A stretch of DNA of 14,856 nt from Actinomycetota bacterium (GTDB lineage: Bacteria > Actinomycetota > Actinomycetes > S36-B12 > UBA5976), in the NCBI GenBank assembly GCA_026392535.1, contig JAPLBX010000077.1, positions 5,605 through 20,460 of the forward strand. The letters are read 5' to 3'. Made by a program: the position numbers and the translations under genes. Numbering within the stretch: the stretch's first letter is position 1; each line of letters starts with the position of its first letter. Shown piece by piece: positions 5,549 to 12,809 of the stretch. A model generated the notes under the pieces. The model searched no databases. It was not told the origin of the DNA and saw only the letters and a list, made by a program, of their open reading frames with translations.

Positions 5549-6535
5549 TTACTCAGAGTCGCGCTCGCGAGCATCCATTTCAGCGAGGAATTTCTCCACT
5601 TGGGCGGCGATGTCATCACCAGAAGCAGTGCGATTTGGATTAGCTCCTCCACGCGAGGCGACTATCTCGTCAAACGATTGTTCGAGGCCTCGCACCACTG
5701 CCAGATTTTCAGAGTTTTCCTTCAATTGAGCGTTCAGATCAACATCGGATGAATCGGACAGATTGCGGATAGCGTCAAGCGGGAAGCTCAAACCTGTCGT
5801 TGTTGAAATTTCACTCAAAAGGGTCAACGCACTACGCGGATGATCAACATTTGCAAGGTAATGCGGAACATGAGCTGCAAAACCAATCGCGCGATGGCCT
5901 TCGCGTCCAAGTTGAAGTTCAATGTAGTTTGCAAGCGAGCCAGGCACTTCCATTTCGCCAACCCATGGAATTCGACCTTCAATCAACATTGGATCTGTTG
6001 AATGTGCAGTCACAGCGATTGGGCGCGTGTGAGGAGCGGGGAATGGGAAAGCTTGAATTCCAACAGTTAGCGAAACATCTAATGATTCAACTAAATCAAT
6101 TACTGTGTCAACAATTGTCATCCAACCAGTGTCTGGTTCGACTCCATGCAACAGCAAAAATGTGTGTCCGCGATCGTCAGTGCATTCCACGAGTTGTAAG
6201 ACTGGCAAATCAATTTCGCTAAAACGATCTGCAAGATAAGTCATCCGAGGGCGTCGTCCTCGATAGTCAAAAAGTAAATCAATATCGAACGCTGCTAATA
6301 CTCGATTGTCTGTAGTTTGTAATAGATGTTCCACTGCAGTTTTCACTGCATGTCCAGCGTCTAGAAAGCCGGCAATACCGTGCACCAAAATGCGGGATTC
6401 AGCTTCACTTGGTTCTTCAATCCATTCGAGAATTGAGTCATCATTTCCGTCTGAAGTAAAGAAGACTTTTGGGAACTTTCCCAATTGCTTGCGGGTGCTG
6501 GTTTTCGGGTCATAGCTCACGACCATCGCGGACAT
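5549..6535 (-). CDS. PAC2 (proteasome assembly chaperone) family protein
   Basis: A protein of about 328 residues with a PAC2 domain typical of actinobacteria. The recognisable core starts at SILEWIEEPSE...ILVHGIAGFLDAGHA and includes the TYLADRFSEIDLPVLQL and LLHGVEPDTGW segments. Eukaryotic PAC2 assists 20S proteasome assembly; the bacterial role is not established. The start is uncertain: ATG at 6535 or 6526 or GTG at 6520, none with a Shine-Dalgarno. The first 30 or so residues are antisense to convincing alpha/beta-hydrolase coding sequence, so the present N-terminus may have arisen by a rearrangement. A longer frame to 6607 exists but runs deeper into hydrolase antisense. It is first in a minus-strand set with CapA-like and ABM genes. 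Confidence 0.8.
   Translation of the reverse strand: MSAMVVSYDPKTSTRKQLGKFPKVFFTSDGNDDSILEWIEEPSEAESRILVHGIAGFLDAGHAVKTAVEHLLQTTDNRVLAAFDIDLLFDYRGRRPRMTYLADRFSEIDLPVLQLVECTDDRGHTFLLLHGVEPDTGWMTIVDTVIDLVESLDVSLTVGIQAFPFPAPHTRPIAVTAHSTDPMLIEGRIPWVGEMEVPGSLANYIELQLGREGHRAIGFAAHVPHYLANVDHPRSALTLLSEISTTTGLSFPLDAIRNLSDSSDVDLNAQLKENSENLAVVRGLEQSFDEIVASRGGANPNRTASGDDIAAQVEKFLAEMDARERDSE
6469..6484. repeat. Perfect 16-nt inverted repeat at the PAC2/hydrolase junction
   Basis: TTGGGAACTTTCCCAA, seven-base arms around CT. It ends one base before the TTG start codon of the hydrolase frame and lies inside the N-terminal part of the PAC2 frame. It could be an operator for the divergent pair or the scar of a deletion. 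Confidence 0.6.
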
Positions 6536-7153
6536 AATCAAAGCACTCACGCAGATGAATCTACTTACACAATTGAGCAGTTCGCAGATGATGTTGTTGC
6601 GATTCAAGATGCTTTACAAATTGAAAAGGTTCATCTGCTTGGGCATTCCTTTGGCGGGATGGTGGCAAGACTTGCTGTGGTCAGCCATCCTTCGAGATTT
6701 TTATCATTCACATTGTTTGGCACAGGTCCAACCGCAACTGACACAGTTGCAGGCATTGCAAACTTACGAGATTTCATGCATGGAAAAACTATGGAAGAAA
6801 TCTGGAATTCACTTCGTGATAATCCTGATTCAGAAATCTCATTTGGACCGAATGACAACTGGCCACAACAAATTTACAAACGATGGACTTCAACAGATCC
6901 AAAATCACTTATGGCGACCGTGGACATGATTGTTGATGAACCGGATCGTACGAATCAACTTAAAGAAATCAAGATTCCTTTTCATACGGTGTATGGTGAA
7001 TTTGATGATGCTTGGTCACCTGCCCAACAAGATGCAGTTGCAGCAAGACTTGGCTCACCAGTCTCAGTGATAAGTGGCTGTGGACATTGCCCAAATGAAG
7101 AAGACCCGAAGCAAACAGCAAAAGTGCTTGTTGGGTTTTGGAATAAGTACTTG

Positions 7154-7156
<3 letters not shown>
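6485..7156 (+). CDS. N-terminally truncated alpha/beta hydrolase, possible pseudogene
   Basis: A 223-residue alpha/beta-hydrolase fold protein. It begins inside the conserved GFRVIAHDHRGHNQS segment, which normally lies about 50-60 residues from the start; the first strands and the HG oxyanion motif are missing. The rest is intact: nucleophile elbow GHSFGG (Ser55), acid in YGEFDDAW (Asp174 or Asp175) and His201 in GCGHCPNEED. The frame is open only to 6455 (upstream stop 6452-6454), and that extra part, DFWELSQLLAGAG, still reads as hydrolase. The TTG start lacks a ribosome binding site. It overlaps PAC2 head to head, and its TAG overlaps the tRNA-Lys 3' end. Either a deletion removed the 5' end or the region is misassembled. 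The family is clear; activity is doubtful. Confidence 0.72.
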
Positions 7157-7226
<70 letters not shown>

Positions 7227-7258
7227 ACACACCAGTGAAATCCTGAGGTGCAGGGCGA

Positions 7259-7287
7259 AGGGTAACCCACTGAGATTAGGCGCTCAA
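7259..7287 (-). promoter_or_regulatory. Promoter of tRNA-Lys
   Basis: On the minus strand, TTGAGC (7287-7282) and TACCCT (7264-7259) are separated by exactly 17 nt, a good sigma-70-type promoter with a TANNNT -10. Transcription would start near 7252, about 26 nt before the mature tRNA. Confidence 0.6.
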
Positions 7288-7318
7288 TTCGCCCTAATTC
7301 GTCTGCGAGACTAACCCA

Positions 7319-8299
7319 ATGAACCAACCCCGAGTGCTAGCCGAAGCTGAATATTCTGCAGCAATAACCATATTGAGGGCTGGTGGATTGCTTGGCTTAC
7401 CAACCGAAACAGTTTACGGATTGGCTGCAATTGCGACTGATGAAAAGGCTGTCAGACGGATTTATGAAGTCAAGGGTCGCCCGCTTGATCATCCGGTGAT
7501 TGTTCACATCGGCTCAATTGAAGAACTCGATTTTTGGGGCCATGAGATTTCAAGCGATACTAGATTGCTGGCAGAAAAGTTTTGGCCAGGTCCTTTGACC
7601 ATCATTGTTAAACGAAAAGTGATTGCTGGAGATTGGCTCACCGGTGGTCAAGAGACAGTGGCACTTCGTATGCCATCGCATCCGGTTGCATTGAAGATTT
7701 TGCAAGAACTTGGAACGGGTTTAGCAGCACCTAGTGCAAACCGATTTGGTTCGGTTAGCCCCACAACTGCAGAACACGTGATTGCCGACTTGCAAGATTA
7801 CCTCGATGCAGATCTAGATGCAGTTATAGATGGTGGGCCTTGTGAAGTTGGCGTTGAATCCACAATCGTAAATTGCACTACAAAACATCCAACCGTTTTG
7901 CGGCCAGGTGCGATAACGCAGGAGGAAATCGACGTAGTACTAAATGTGAAAAAAGTTGAATTAGAAACTTCCCACATCAAAGCACCTGGTTTACTGGAAT
8001 CTCATTATTCGCCCAATGCCAAAGTCCTTCTGGCGAAGGATGAATCTGATTTGCTAGAGCTGATGAAGCAGATTCCAGCTAAGCAATTTGTTGGGTTAAT
8101 TGCTCAAGAAAAGATTGGCACACCAAATGGCTGTATCAGGCTGGCAATGCCACAGTCCAATAATGATTACGCGCATGTTGTTTATGAAGCATTGCGCGAA
8201 GGAGATAGGCAAATCCTGCAAACGATTATTGCGGTAATGCCAGAAGGCGACGATATTGCGATTGCGATTAGAGATCGACTAACCAAGGCTGCGCACTAA
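7319..8299 (+). CDS. sua5: L-threonylcarbamoyladenylate synthase (Sua5/TsaC)
   Basis: A 326-residue enzyme that makes threonylcarbamoyl-AMP from threonine, bicarbonate and ATP, the first step of the t6A37 modification of ANN-decoding tRNAs in the cytoplasm. The YrdC-like domain (about 8-205) shows PTETVYGLA (28-36), KGRP (52-55), APSANRFGSVSPTTA (137-151), GVESTIVN (178-185) and LRPGAIT (194-200). The linker SHYSPNA and a C-terminal Sua5 domain follow, so it is the long Sua5 form rather than the short TsaC. The ATG at 7319 has no Shine-Dalgarno. It is divergent from tRNA-Lys, itself a t6A substrate as an ANN-codon reader. Its stop overlaps mshD by 4 nt (CTAA), tail to tail. Confidence 0.93.
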   Translation: MNQPRVLAEAEYSAAITILRAGGLLGLPTETVYGLAAIATDEKAVRRIYEVKGRPLDHPVIVHIGSIEELDFWGHEISSDTRLLAEKFWPGPLTIIVKRKVIAGDWLTGGQETVALRMPSHPVALKILQELGTGLAAPSANRFGSVSPTTAEHVIADLQDYLDADLDAVIDGGPCEVGVESTIVNCTTKHPTVLRPGAITQEEIDVVLNVKKVELETSHIKAPGLLESHYSPNAKVLLAKDESDLLELMKQIPAKQFVGLIAQEKIGTPNGCIRLAMPQSNNDYAHVVYEALREGDRQILQTIIAVMPEGDDIAIAIRDRLTKAAH

Positions 8300-9231
8300 T
8301 CAAGTTGAAATGAAGTGTCAGTGTCCCAATGAGAAAAACCAAGAGATTGATACAAAGTAATTGCCTTCTCGTTCTCAGCATCAACATATAAAAGCGCAGT
8401 GTTCAAGTTGAGGCTTCGCAAATATCGCAAACCTTCTAAAGTTAGAAATCGACCAAGCCCATGTTTTTGCCAAGCGGGGTGAACTCCTACAACATAAATC
8501 TCACCGAGTTTTGAGCCAGCATTCGCTTCATCAACCTTCATCCAGGAATAAGCCACAATCTCATCATTATGAGTTGCGACTTTTAGTCCATTTGGATCAA
8601 ACCAAGATTCACTCATTCGTTGCTGCATATTTGATTTAGTCCATTGTCCTTGTTCGGGATGATTTTCAAAAGCTACTTGATTGCAAGCAAGCAAAGAATC
8701 TAAATCGTTTTCCGCATCAAAATTACGAATGTTTAATCCCTCTGGCAATCGGGCTTGCGGGATTTGAGTAATTAGAGATCGGCGCATTTGCCAAAGTGTC
8801 CGAACCTGTTTGAAGCCGCAACTCACTGCAAGGGAAGCAGCCCCAGTGTTTAAACCATGTGCCCACAATCGAATCGGCCTAGTTGAGTGATTTTGCAAAA
8901 TCTTTTCTATGAGTTTTTTACCAACCCCGTGACGGCGGTAATCTGGAAGCACTGCCACTTCAATGTTGATACCAAAACCCATGTCATCAAAAACTATGTC
9001 ACCAAAAATTTTGTCACCAAAATCCACATGCGCATATCCAACAAGCTGGTCACTGGCTGAGCATGAAAAGTGTTGGACATGGCTTTCGTTTCCATATTGC
9101 ATATGCAAAATCGTGTGCTCTGAAAATGGATTCAAGCCATCGATATCTGCGCAGGCTGCAAGTAGGTCTTGAATGTTTGAAGATAGTTGGTCATCTAAAT
9201 TTTGATGAACCGAGATAGTTAGTTCATCCAT
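8296..9231 (-). CDS. mshD: Mycothiol synthase
   Basis: A 311-residue protein with two GNAT acetyltransferase domains, the size and layout of MshD (about 315 residues in mycobacteria). MshD acetylates Cys-GlcN-Ins with acetyl-CoA, the last step of mycothiol synthesis. Domain one has the acetyl-CoA loop VLPDYRRHGVGKKLI and WAHG; domain two has VGVHPAWQKHGLGRFL and ENEKAITLYQSLGF. HPEQGQW and RTLWQMRR are also MshD-like. The glnR-mshD order is the same as in mycobacteria, a strong support. It starts 4 nt after the glnR stop with no clear Shine-Dalgarno, so coupling is likely. A short repetitive insertion (FGDKIFGDIVFDDMG) interrupts the region before the first acetyl-CoA loop. Confidence 0.92.
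   Translation of the reverse strand: MDELTISVHQNLDDQLSSNIQDLLAACADIDGLNPFSEHTILHMQYGNESHVQHFSCSASDQLVGYAHVDFGDKIFGDIVFDDMGFGINIEVAVLPDYRRHGVGKKLIEKILQNHSTRPIRLWAHGLNTGAASLAVSCGFKQVRTLWQMRRSLITQIPQARLPEGLNIRNFDAENDLDSLLACNQVAFENHPEQGQWTKSNMQQRMSESWFDPNGLKVATHNDEIVAYSWMKVDEANAGSKLGEIYVVGVHPAWQKHGLGRFLTLEGLRYLRSLNLNTALLYVDAENEKAITLYQSLGFSHWDTDTSFQLD
8983..9027. repeat. Three-copy 15-nt tandem repeat inside mshD
   Basis: Units start at 8983, 8998 and 9013, with plus-strand consensus GTCACCAAAAATTTT. They encode FGDKI, FGDIV and FDDMG in MshD, so the repeat adds five residues per unit without shifting the frame. Confidence 0.75.
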
Positions 9232-9235
9232 GATG

Positions 9236-9949
9236 CTAATTCAAAATTGGGGATTCGATTTGGCTTTCTTCAGAACGTGGCGCGGTAAAGCGGTAGCCAA
9301 CGTTTCGAACTGTGCCAATCATTGATTCGTTTTCCACGCCGAGCTTTGCGCGTAGTCGACGTACATGAACATCAACAGTGCGAGTGCCACCGAAGTAGTC
9401 GTAGCCCCAGACTTCTTGCAAAAGCTGCGCGCGAGTAAAAACTCTTCCAGGATGTTGGGCTAAGTACTTAAGAAGTTCAAATTCTTTGAAAGTTAAATCG
9501 ACTGGTTTGCCGCGGAGTTTTGCTGTGTATGAATCTTCATCAATATGAAGTTCACCAGCTTGAATCTCGTTTTGATTTGCGGTTTCACCATTTTGTGCAG
9601 CGATGCGACCAATTGCTAGGCGAAGACGTGCTTCCACTTCTGCTGGTCCGGCAGTTTCGAGCACAACGTCATCGACGCCCCACTCGTTCGTTACAGCAAC
9701 CAAGCCACCTTCAGTGGTGATCAAAATTACTGGCTCGCTCACACCGGTTGTGCGAAGTAAGCGGCAAAAACTGCGAATTGCTGGAAGATCTCTACGGCCG
9801 TCAATCAAGATGGCATCTACAGGGGGCGCATCGAGTAGGACGCTCACGTCAGGAGTCATTACTTTCACGTGGTGCGATAGCAGCCCTAAAGCAGGCAAAA
9901 CTTCGGATGAAGGTGTGAGAGCGCGAGTCAGCAGGAGCAGATTCGACAT
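9236..9949 (-). CDS. glnR: Atypical OmpR-family nitrogen regulator GlnR
   Basis: A 237-residue orphan response regulator. The receiver-like domain (1-120) starts MSNLLLLTRALTPSSEVLPALGLL and keeps an Asp at residue 50 (ILIDGRRD), but lacks the usual acidic phosphorylation pocket, as is known for GlnR. The C-terminal winged helix has LTFKEFELLKYLAQHPGRVF and TRTVDVHVRRLRAKLG, nearly the signature of actinobacterial GlnR. GlnR activates glutamine synthetase, ammonium transport and other nitrogen genes under nitrogen limitation. The frame is open to 9967; the ATG at 9949 is better, with GGGAG just upstream. It lies next to mshD as in Mycobacterium, and is divergent from the hydrolase gene across 37 nt that must hold both promoters. 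Confidence 0.9.
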   Translation of the reverse strand: MSNLLLLTRALTPSSEVLPALGLLSHHVKVMTPDVSVLLDAPPVDAILIDGRRDLPAIRSFCRLLRTTGVSEPVILITTEGGLVAVTNEWGVDDVVLETAGPAEVEARLRLAIGRIAAQNGETANQNEIQAGELHIDEDSYTAKLRGKPVDLTFKEFELLKYLAQHPGRVFTRAQLLQEVWGYDYFGGTRTVDVHVRRLRAKLGVENESMIGTVRNVGYRFTAPRSEESQIESPILN

Positions 9950-9986
9950 GTCGCTCCCTTCTAGCAAAGGTGGAACTATACGCCCT

Positions 9987-10871
9987 ATGAGTAACCCTTA
10001 CACAGCCGAAAAATCAGCAAAAGTGCGCTGGTCGGTCCCGCTAGAAGAGCGCTTTTTGCATACCGCTGATGGTCAAACTATTTATGCAACTCGTCGCGGC
10101 ACTGGCGATATCGCAGTGGTGGTAGCCCATGGAATTACTGGCGGCCACAAACACGGTTCGCATGCTCGAATCCTTGGCTGGCTGGAAAAGTATTTCCAAG
10201 TTATTGCAATCGACCAACGTGGGCATGGACAATCAAGTGGCACTTGCACACTGTCCCACCTAGAAGTGCAAGACGTTGATGCTGCAATTGATTGGGCAAA
10301 AGAACTTGGTGCCAAAAAAGTAGTTCTGATCGGTTTTTCAATGGGAGCAGCGAGTGTGGTTAGAACTGCTGCGCTCGCTACTTTACAAAATGAAAATAAA
10401 GAATTCCCACTTTACGACCAAGGCTTAGTTGTTAAAAACATTCCTGATGCAGTTGTAACTATTGGTGGTGTTTCTCATTGGTGGTATCGCGGATCTAGAA
10501 ATATGCGAATGATGCATCTAGCGGTGAAATACCGTTTCGGCCAAAAGTTTTTAGAAAAATCGGGCCGGGTGAGATTTGGCGAAAATACTTGGCCAGATGA
10601 ACGAGCAATTGATCGAACAATTATCCAACCTTTAGATCCAGCAGATTCGGTTGCGGTAATAGCAAAGCGACCATTGCTGATTATTCAAGGAAAGTACGAC
10701 GACTATTTCCCAAGGCATCACGGCGATAAGTTGGCTGAACGAGCAAGCCAAGTGCAGGGAAGTAAATCTGAGTACTGGTTTGAAACCGAAATGGGACATG
10801 CTGAATCTGCTGTGACAGAAGTTTTAATAGATCGCATCGCAGCTTGGATTAAGAAAAGCGTTGATGCATGA
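9987..10871 (+). CDS. Alpha/beta hydrolase, conserved at the glnR locus
   Basis: A 294-residue alpha/beta-hydrolase fold protein with complete catalytic elements: oxyanion motif VAHGITGG (47-54), IDQRGHGQS (75-83), nucleophile elbow GFSMG (Ser118), acid in GKYDDYF (Asp238 or Asp239) and GHAES with His271. The substrate is unknown. There is no signal peptide, so it is probably cytoplasmic. The frame is open to 9603, but that extension is antisense to glnR; the ATG at 9987 is the natural start. AAAGGTGG lies too far upstream (13 nt) to be ideal, and TATACG at 9977 could serve as a -10 for a leaderless message. Its stop overlaps the thioredoxin start by 4 nt (ATGA), so the two are coupled. Confidence 0.85.
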   Translation: MSNPYTAEKSAKVRWSVPLEERFLHTADGQTIYATRRGTGDIAVVVAHGITGGHKHGSHARILGWLEKYFQVIAIDQRGHGQSSGTCTLSHLEVQDVDAAIDWAKELGAKKVVLIGFSMGAASVVRTAALATLQNENKEFPLYDQGLVVKNIPDAVVTIGGVSHWWYRGSRNMRMMHLAVKYRFGQKFLEKSGRVRFGENTWPDERAIDRTIIQPLDPADSVAVIAKRPLLIIQGKYDDYFPRHHGDKLAERASQVQGSKSEYWFETEMGHAESAVTEVLIDRIAAWIKKSVDA

Positions 10872-11278
10872 TGAATAACGTTTATTGGTTAGTCGCAATC
10901 TTGGTTCTAGCATCTGCATTTGGATTATTTCGACGCTGGAATGAAGGAAGAACGAAAGTAGACAACCATCGAGTTATCGTCTCGGCGCAACAAATTGGTT
11001 CGCCACTTGGAGACAGAGCAACACTTCTGCAGTTTTCATCTGCCTTTTGTGCGCCATGCCGAACTACCAAAGTTGTACTAGCAAAAACCGCATCGATTAT
11101 TGATGGGGTGAACCATGTTGAGATCGACGCGGAATCTCACCTGGAGCTAGTTCGCGAACTCGAAATTACTCGAACCCCAACCACTTTGGTCCTCGACAAA
11201 GACGGCAGGGTTCGAAACCGTGCTGTTGGCGTACCGCGCCAAGATGAACTGATTTTGGTTTTGGCAGCCACTGTTTGA
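10868..11278 (+). CDS. thiX: Membrane-anchored thioredoxin-like protein (ThiX type)
   Basis: A 136-residue protein with one N-terminal membrane helix (about 5-21) followed by a basic FRR stop-transfer, then a thioredoxin fold. The redox motif is CAPC (61-64), preceded by LLQFSSAF, and the cis-proline loop is RTPTTLVLD (102-110). The predicted topology could place the domain either side of the membrane; the basic residues after the helix suggest cytoplasmic, which is inference. It matches the thioredoxin found in actinobacteria between the glnR-linked hydrolase and the sulfurtransferase (thiX in mycobacteria). It is coupled to the hydrolase by ATGA. The role is thiol-disulfide exchange; the partner is unknown. 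Confidence 0.83.
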   Translation: MMNNVYWLVAILVLASAFGLFRRWNEGRTKVDNHRVIVSAQQIGSPLGDRATLLQFSSAFCAPCRTTKVVLAKTASIIDGVNHVEIDAESHLELVRELEITRTPTTLVLDKDGRVRNRAVGVPRQDELILVLAATV

Positions 11279-11306
11279 GCACAATTCTGCGCCAACGACT
11301 CTCAAT

Positions 11307-11321
11307 TGCGAAGTTTTCGCA
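11307..11321. repeat. Palindrome upstream of the cysteine leader
   Basis: TGCGAA-GTT-TTCGCA, perfect six-base arms, 50 nt upstream of the -10 of the leader peptide. No T-tract follows, so it is more likely an operator than a thiX terminator. No known regulator consensus is matched with confidence. Confidence 0.4.
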
Positions 11322-11370
11322 CCCATCGTCCGTTCAATGACGGTTTCGGCGGGTGCCTACGTTAGTTCCT

Positions 11371-11376
11371 TAACCT
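11371..11376 (+). promoter_or_regulatory. -10 element of the sulfur operon
   Basis: TAACCT fits TANNNT and lies at -12 to -7 relative to the A of the leader ATG at 11383, exactly what a leaderless transcript needs. No good -35 is visible. Confidence 0.55.
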
Positions 11377-11382
11377 CCTGCC

Positions 11383-11451
11383 ATGTTCGTAACCCTCACT
11401 CGCCGCCGCGTTGTTGACCACGGTCGCCGCTCGGTAACTGCATGTTGTTAA
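11383..11451 (+). CDS. Cysteine-responsive leader peptide (attenuator uORF)
   Basis: A 22-codon frame that begins MFVTLTRRRVVD and ends TACC-stop, with TGT TGT as the last two sense codons. The pattern (short, leaderless, LTxRRxVD core, terminal cysteines) is that of actinobacterial polycysteine leader peptides known from mycobacteria to attenuate sulfur operons in response to cysteine. It stands 41 nt before the DUF4395-sulfurtransferase-sseC genes, where such leaders are expected. It has no Shine-Dalgarno; a TAACCT -10 is spaced for a start at its ATG. Ribosome stalling at the Cys codons would presumably change access to the AGGAG at 11483-11487. I found no decisive hairpin for this, so the downstream mechanism is inferred. 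Confidence 0.85.
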   Translation: MFVTLTRRRVVDHGRRSVTACC

Positions 11452-11492
11452 TCAGTTTTCAAATCTGACCAACCAACAAACCAGGAGTAAAA

Positions 11493-11918
11493 ATGTCGAA
11501 TCAACAATTAGATGTCCGCGGGCCACGTTTCGGCGCCGTAATAACCACAATAGTTTTAGCAATAGTTTTCCTTGCCCAAGGAACTGCTATCGCAACTGCA
11601 CTGCTGCTATTGCAGACAACAGCTTTTGCTATTGGCGCATTTGTTGGTCCACATGCTCAGCCATACGGATTGCTCTTCAAGAAGTTTGTTAAGCCGCGAA
11701 TTTCACCGGCAACCAAATTTGAAGATCCACAACCACCACGCTTCGCACAGGCAGTGGGTTTGGGATTCGCCGTCACAGCGCTGCTTGGTTTAGCAATCGG
11801 TTCAGCAACTGTTACCGCAGTGGCTGTCGGATTTGCATTAGCAGCAGCATTCTTGAACGGAGCTTTTAACTTCTGCCTTGGATGCGAAATGTATTTACTC
11901 ATAAAAAAATTCGCCTAA
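11493..11918 (+). CDS. DUF4395 membrane protein
   Basis: A 141-residue membrane protein of the DUF4395 family, with four hydrophobic segments (about 14-32, 35-51, 86-103 and 106-126). The family hallmarks are present: DVRGPRF near the N-terminus, HAQPYG, KPRISP, EDPQPPRFAQAVG in the connecting loop and the C-terminal pair FCLGCEMYLL, a CxxC next to the last helix. Its function is not established; its constant location beside thiosulfate sulfurtransferase and thioredoxin suggests a role in sulfur transfer or thiol redox at the membrane. A strong AGGAG (11483-11487) sits five nt before the ATG, and expression is probably controlled by the cysteine leader just upstream. Confidence 0.9.
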   Translation: MSNQQLDVRGPRFGAVITTIVLAIVFLAQGTAIATALLLLQTTAFAIGAFVGPHAQPYGLLFKKFVKPRISPATKFEDPQPPRFAQAVGLGFAVTALLGLAIGSATVTAVAVGFALAAAFLNGAFNFCLGCEMYLLIKKFA

Positions 11919-11966
11919 AACTTTCTCAACAAACCGAAACCAAAAATCACTCACAAAAGGAAAATC

Positions 11967-12809
11967 ATGTCAACAGCATTAGTAACCACCGAATGGGCAT
12001 TGGCGCATTTGGATGATGCAAAAGTAGTTTTCATCGAAGTTGATGAAGATACAAGCATCTACGAAACAAATCACATCCGTAAGGCAATTCGCCTAGATTG
12101 GCGAGAAGACCTGCAAGACAAAGTCCGCCGCGACTTTGTAAACGCAGAACAGTTCTCAGAGCTACTTTCCTCACGTGGCATCAAGAATGATGACACAGTG
12201 GTCCTTTACGGCGGAAACAACAACTGGTTCGCTGCTTATGCATACTGGTACTTCAAGCTTTACGGCCACCAAGATGTTCGCCTACTCGACGGTGGACGTA
12301 AGAAGTGGGAACTTGATGGACTCGAATTAGTTTCCGAGGTGCCAGCTCGTGCTGCAACTACATATGTTGCAAAAGCTCAGGATCTTTCACTTCGCGCTTT
12401 CCGCGACGAAGTAGTTTCATCAATCGGTGCAAAAAACTTAGTTGATGTTCGGTCTCCAGATGAATACGCAGGTCGCCTCAAAGCACCAGCTCACTTGCCA
12501 CAAGAAGGTGGACAGATCGCAGGTCACGTTCCAACAGCAATCAATATTCCATGGAGCAAGGCTGCAAATGAAGATGGAACTTTCAAGTCAGCAGATGATT
12601 TGAAGAAGTTGTATGCAGATGCTGGTTTTGATTTCAATAAGGAAACTATCGCGTATTGCCGTATTGGTGAACGAAGTGCACATTCATGGTTTGTTTTGCA
12701 CGAACTTCTCGGCCTTTCAAAAGTTAAGAACTACGACGGTTCTTGGACTGAATACGGTTCACTTGTTGGAGTTCCAGTAGCCGTTGGCGATGCACCGGGG
12801 AATGTATGA
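11967..12809 (+). CDS. cysA2: Thiosulfate sulfurtransferase, two rhodanese domains
   Basis: A 280-residue tandem rhodanese. The N-terminal domain (about 1-125) is inactive and structural; it has DWREDLQD and LLDGGRKKWELDG. The C-terminal domain (about 140-275) has VDVRSPDEY, GHVPTAINIPWS and the active loop CRIGERS (231-237) with catalytic Cys231, the form typical of actinobacterial CysA-type thiosulfate sulfurtransferases (cysA2/cysA3 of M. tuberculosis, not the sulfate transporter ATPase of the same name). It moves sulfane sulfur from thiosulfate or mercaptopyruvate to thiol acceptors in the cytoplasm. AAAAGG precedes the ATG. It is followed by sseC with an ATGA overlap. Substrate preference is inferred. 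Confidence 0.9.
   Translation: MSTALVTTEWALAHLDDAKVVFIEVDEDTSIYETNHIRKAIRLDWREDLQDKVRRDFVNAEQFSELLSSRGIKNDDTVVLYGGNNNWFAAYAYWYFKLYGHQDVRLLDGGRKKWELDGLELVSEVPARAATTYVAKAQDLSLRAFRDEVVSSIGAKNLVDVRSPDEYAGRLKAPAHLPQEGGQIAGHVPTAINIPWSKAANEDGTFKSADDLKKLYADAGFDFNKETIAYCRIGERSAHSWFVLHELLGLSKVKNYDGSWTEYGSLVGVPVAVGDAPGNV

Noticed and set aside
5800..6222. 140-codon plus-strand frame inside PAC2
   Set aside because: It has Gln/Leu-rich, low-information composition and lies antisense to conserved PAC2 sequence; shadow frame.
7120..7153. Terminator for tRNA-Lys
   Set aside because: No hairpin followed by a T-tract is visible on the minus strand just past the tRNA; termination site unknown.
9603..9986. 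N-terminal extension of the plus-strand hydrolase
   Set aside because: It is antisense to well-supported glnR coding sequence; hydrolase homology begins after the ATG at 9987.
11375..11487. CTCCTG (11375-11380) as an anti-Shine-Dalgarno for CAGGAG (11482-11487)
   Set aside because: The complement lies between the -10 and the leader ATG and would not be in a leaderless transcript. It only matters if transcription starts further upstream.
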